The translations under genes and the position numbers were made by a program. 12,978 nucleotides of DNA from Rhodospirillales bacterium. Its GTDB lineage: Bacteria > Pseudomonadota > Alphaproteobacteria > Rhodospirillales > UBA2165. The notes below the pieces were generated by a model. It ran no database searches, was not told the origin of the DNA, and worked only from the letters and a program-made list of their open reading frames with translations. The stretch spans positions 1 through 12,978 of the forward strand of contig JABMOP010000468.1 of assembly GCA_013204125.1 (NCBI GenBank), read 5' to 3'. Positions 12,865 through 12,978 of this stretch are shown in pieces. Position 1 is the stretch's first letter. Each line of letters starts with the position of its first letter.

Positions 12865-12978
12865 TCAATCTGGTAGGCCAGCCGTTTTTAATTCCGATAA
12901 CAAGGAGTTCAGGAAGTCATCGTTTTTGTATGGTTGTCTCTTGGCGAACTCGGCTAATGAAAATGCTGGATCGATTAA
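12865..12978 (-). CDS. Possible C-terminal fragment of an unidentified protein, cut by the window edge
   Basis: On the minus strand the sequence from the right edge is open for 37 codons down to TGA at 12865-12867. It reads DPAFSLAEFAKRQPYKNDDF then LNSLLSELKTAGLPD, a protein-like, helix-forming composition. No family is recognised. The opposite strand is open over the same bases (12726-12977) but has an Arg/Ser-rich, unstructured-looking translation and no start. I rank the minus-strand reading higher, with low certainty. Confidence 0.35.
   Translation of the reverse strand, partial: LIDPAFSLAEFAKRQPYKNDDFLNSLLSELKTAGLPD

Noticed and set aside
12726..12977. Plus-strand open frame at the right edge
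   Set aside because: Open for 84 codons, but without an upstream start, ribosome site or family-like sequence; the opposite strand reads better.
1..12978. CRISPR arrays, tRNA or rRNA genes, riboswitches
   Set aside because: No regularly spaced repeats, no cloverleaf or rRNA-like conserved segments and no recognisable riboswitch core were seen by eye. A covariance-model scan would be needed to exclude small RNAs.

Overview
The window looks like a chromosomal segment of an alphaproteobacterium, most likely a Rhodospirillales-type bacterium. The main evidence is a RegB/RegA (PrrB/PrrA) redox two-component pair, an alphaproteobacterial Porin_4-type porin, and a type II secretion GspC/GspN-like protein of the alphaproteobacterial kind. 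The theme from about 1 to 10.8 kb is periplasmic electron transfer and probably copper handling. The right end (about 11.1 to 13 kb) is a scarred region holding remnants of mobile elements.

Layout: (1) 1-255 (+), the C-terminal half of a Rieske iron-sulfur protein. (2) 267-2377 (-), an OmpR-family response regulator followed by an EnvZ-type histidine kinase, joined by an ATGA overlap and convergent with the Rieske gene. (3) 2378-2562, a divergent control region with a 15-bp palindrome resembling the CusR/CopR copper box and two tandem 13-bp repeats. (4) 2563-5824 (+), a five-gene operon: small SHOCT membrane protein, periplasmic seven-bladed beta-propeller, CcmG/TlpA-like thioredoxin, CcdA and a membrane-anchored monoheme cytochrome c. 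(5) 5825-6162, a non-coding gap. (6) 6163-8173 (+), regB-regA. (7) 8174-8381, a leader with a near-match to the RegA/RegR box inside a perfect palindrome. (8) 8382-9551 (+), porin. (9) 9661-10224 (+), a cytochrome c with a histidine-rich tail, convergent with (10) 10316-10849 (-), a type 1 copper protein (cupredoxin), with a 12-bp-stem hairpin between them. (11) 11117-11575 (-), C-terminal remnant of a large serine recombinase that ends at (12) 11569-12270 (+), an orphan GspC/GspN-like gene. (13) 12511-12753 (+), remnant of an IS1182-type transposase, then poorly explained sequence to the right edge.

How the genes may work together (inference): the OmpR/EnvZ pair probably senses an envelope signal, plausibly copper, and drives the divergent operon. 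CcdA passes reductant from cytoplasmic thioredoxin to the CcmG-like protein, which can reduce haem-binding or copper-binding cysteines of the two cytochromes and perhaps the cupredoxin. The propeller carries seven histidines at blade-start (hub) positions, two from one blade, none from the third, one from each of the other five. That composition recalls the seven-histidine CuZ site of nitrous oxide reductase, although the protein is too short and too different to be that enzyme. RegB/RegA would link the set to quinone-pool redox state, and the candidate RegA site suggests that the porin is a target.

No tRNA, rRNA, CRISPR array or intact insertion sequence was seen.
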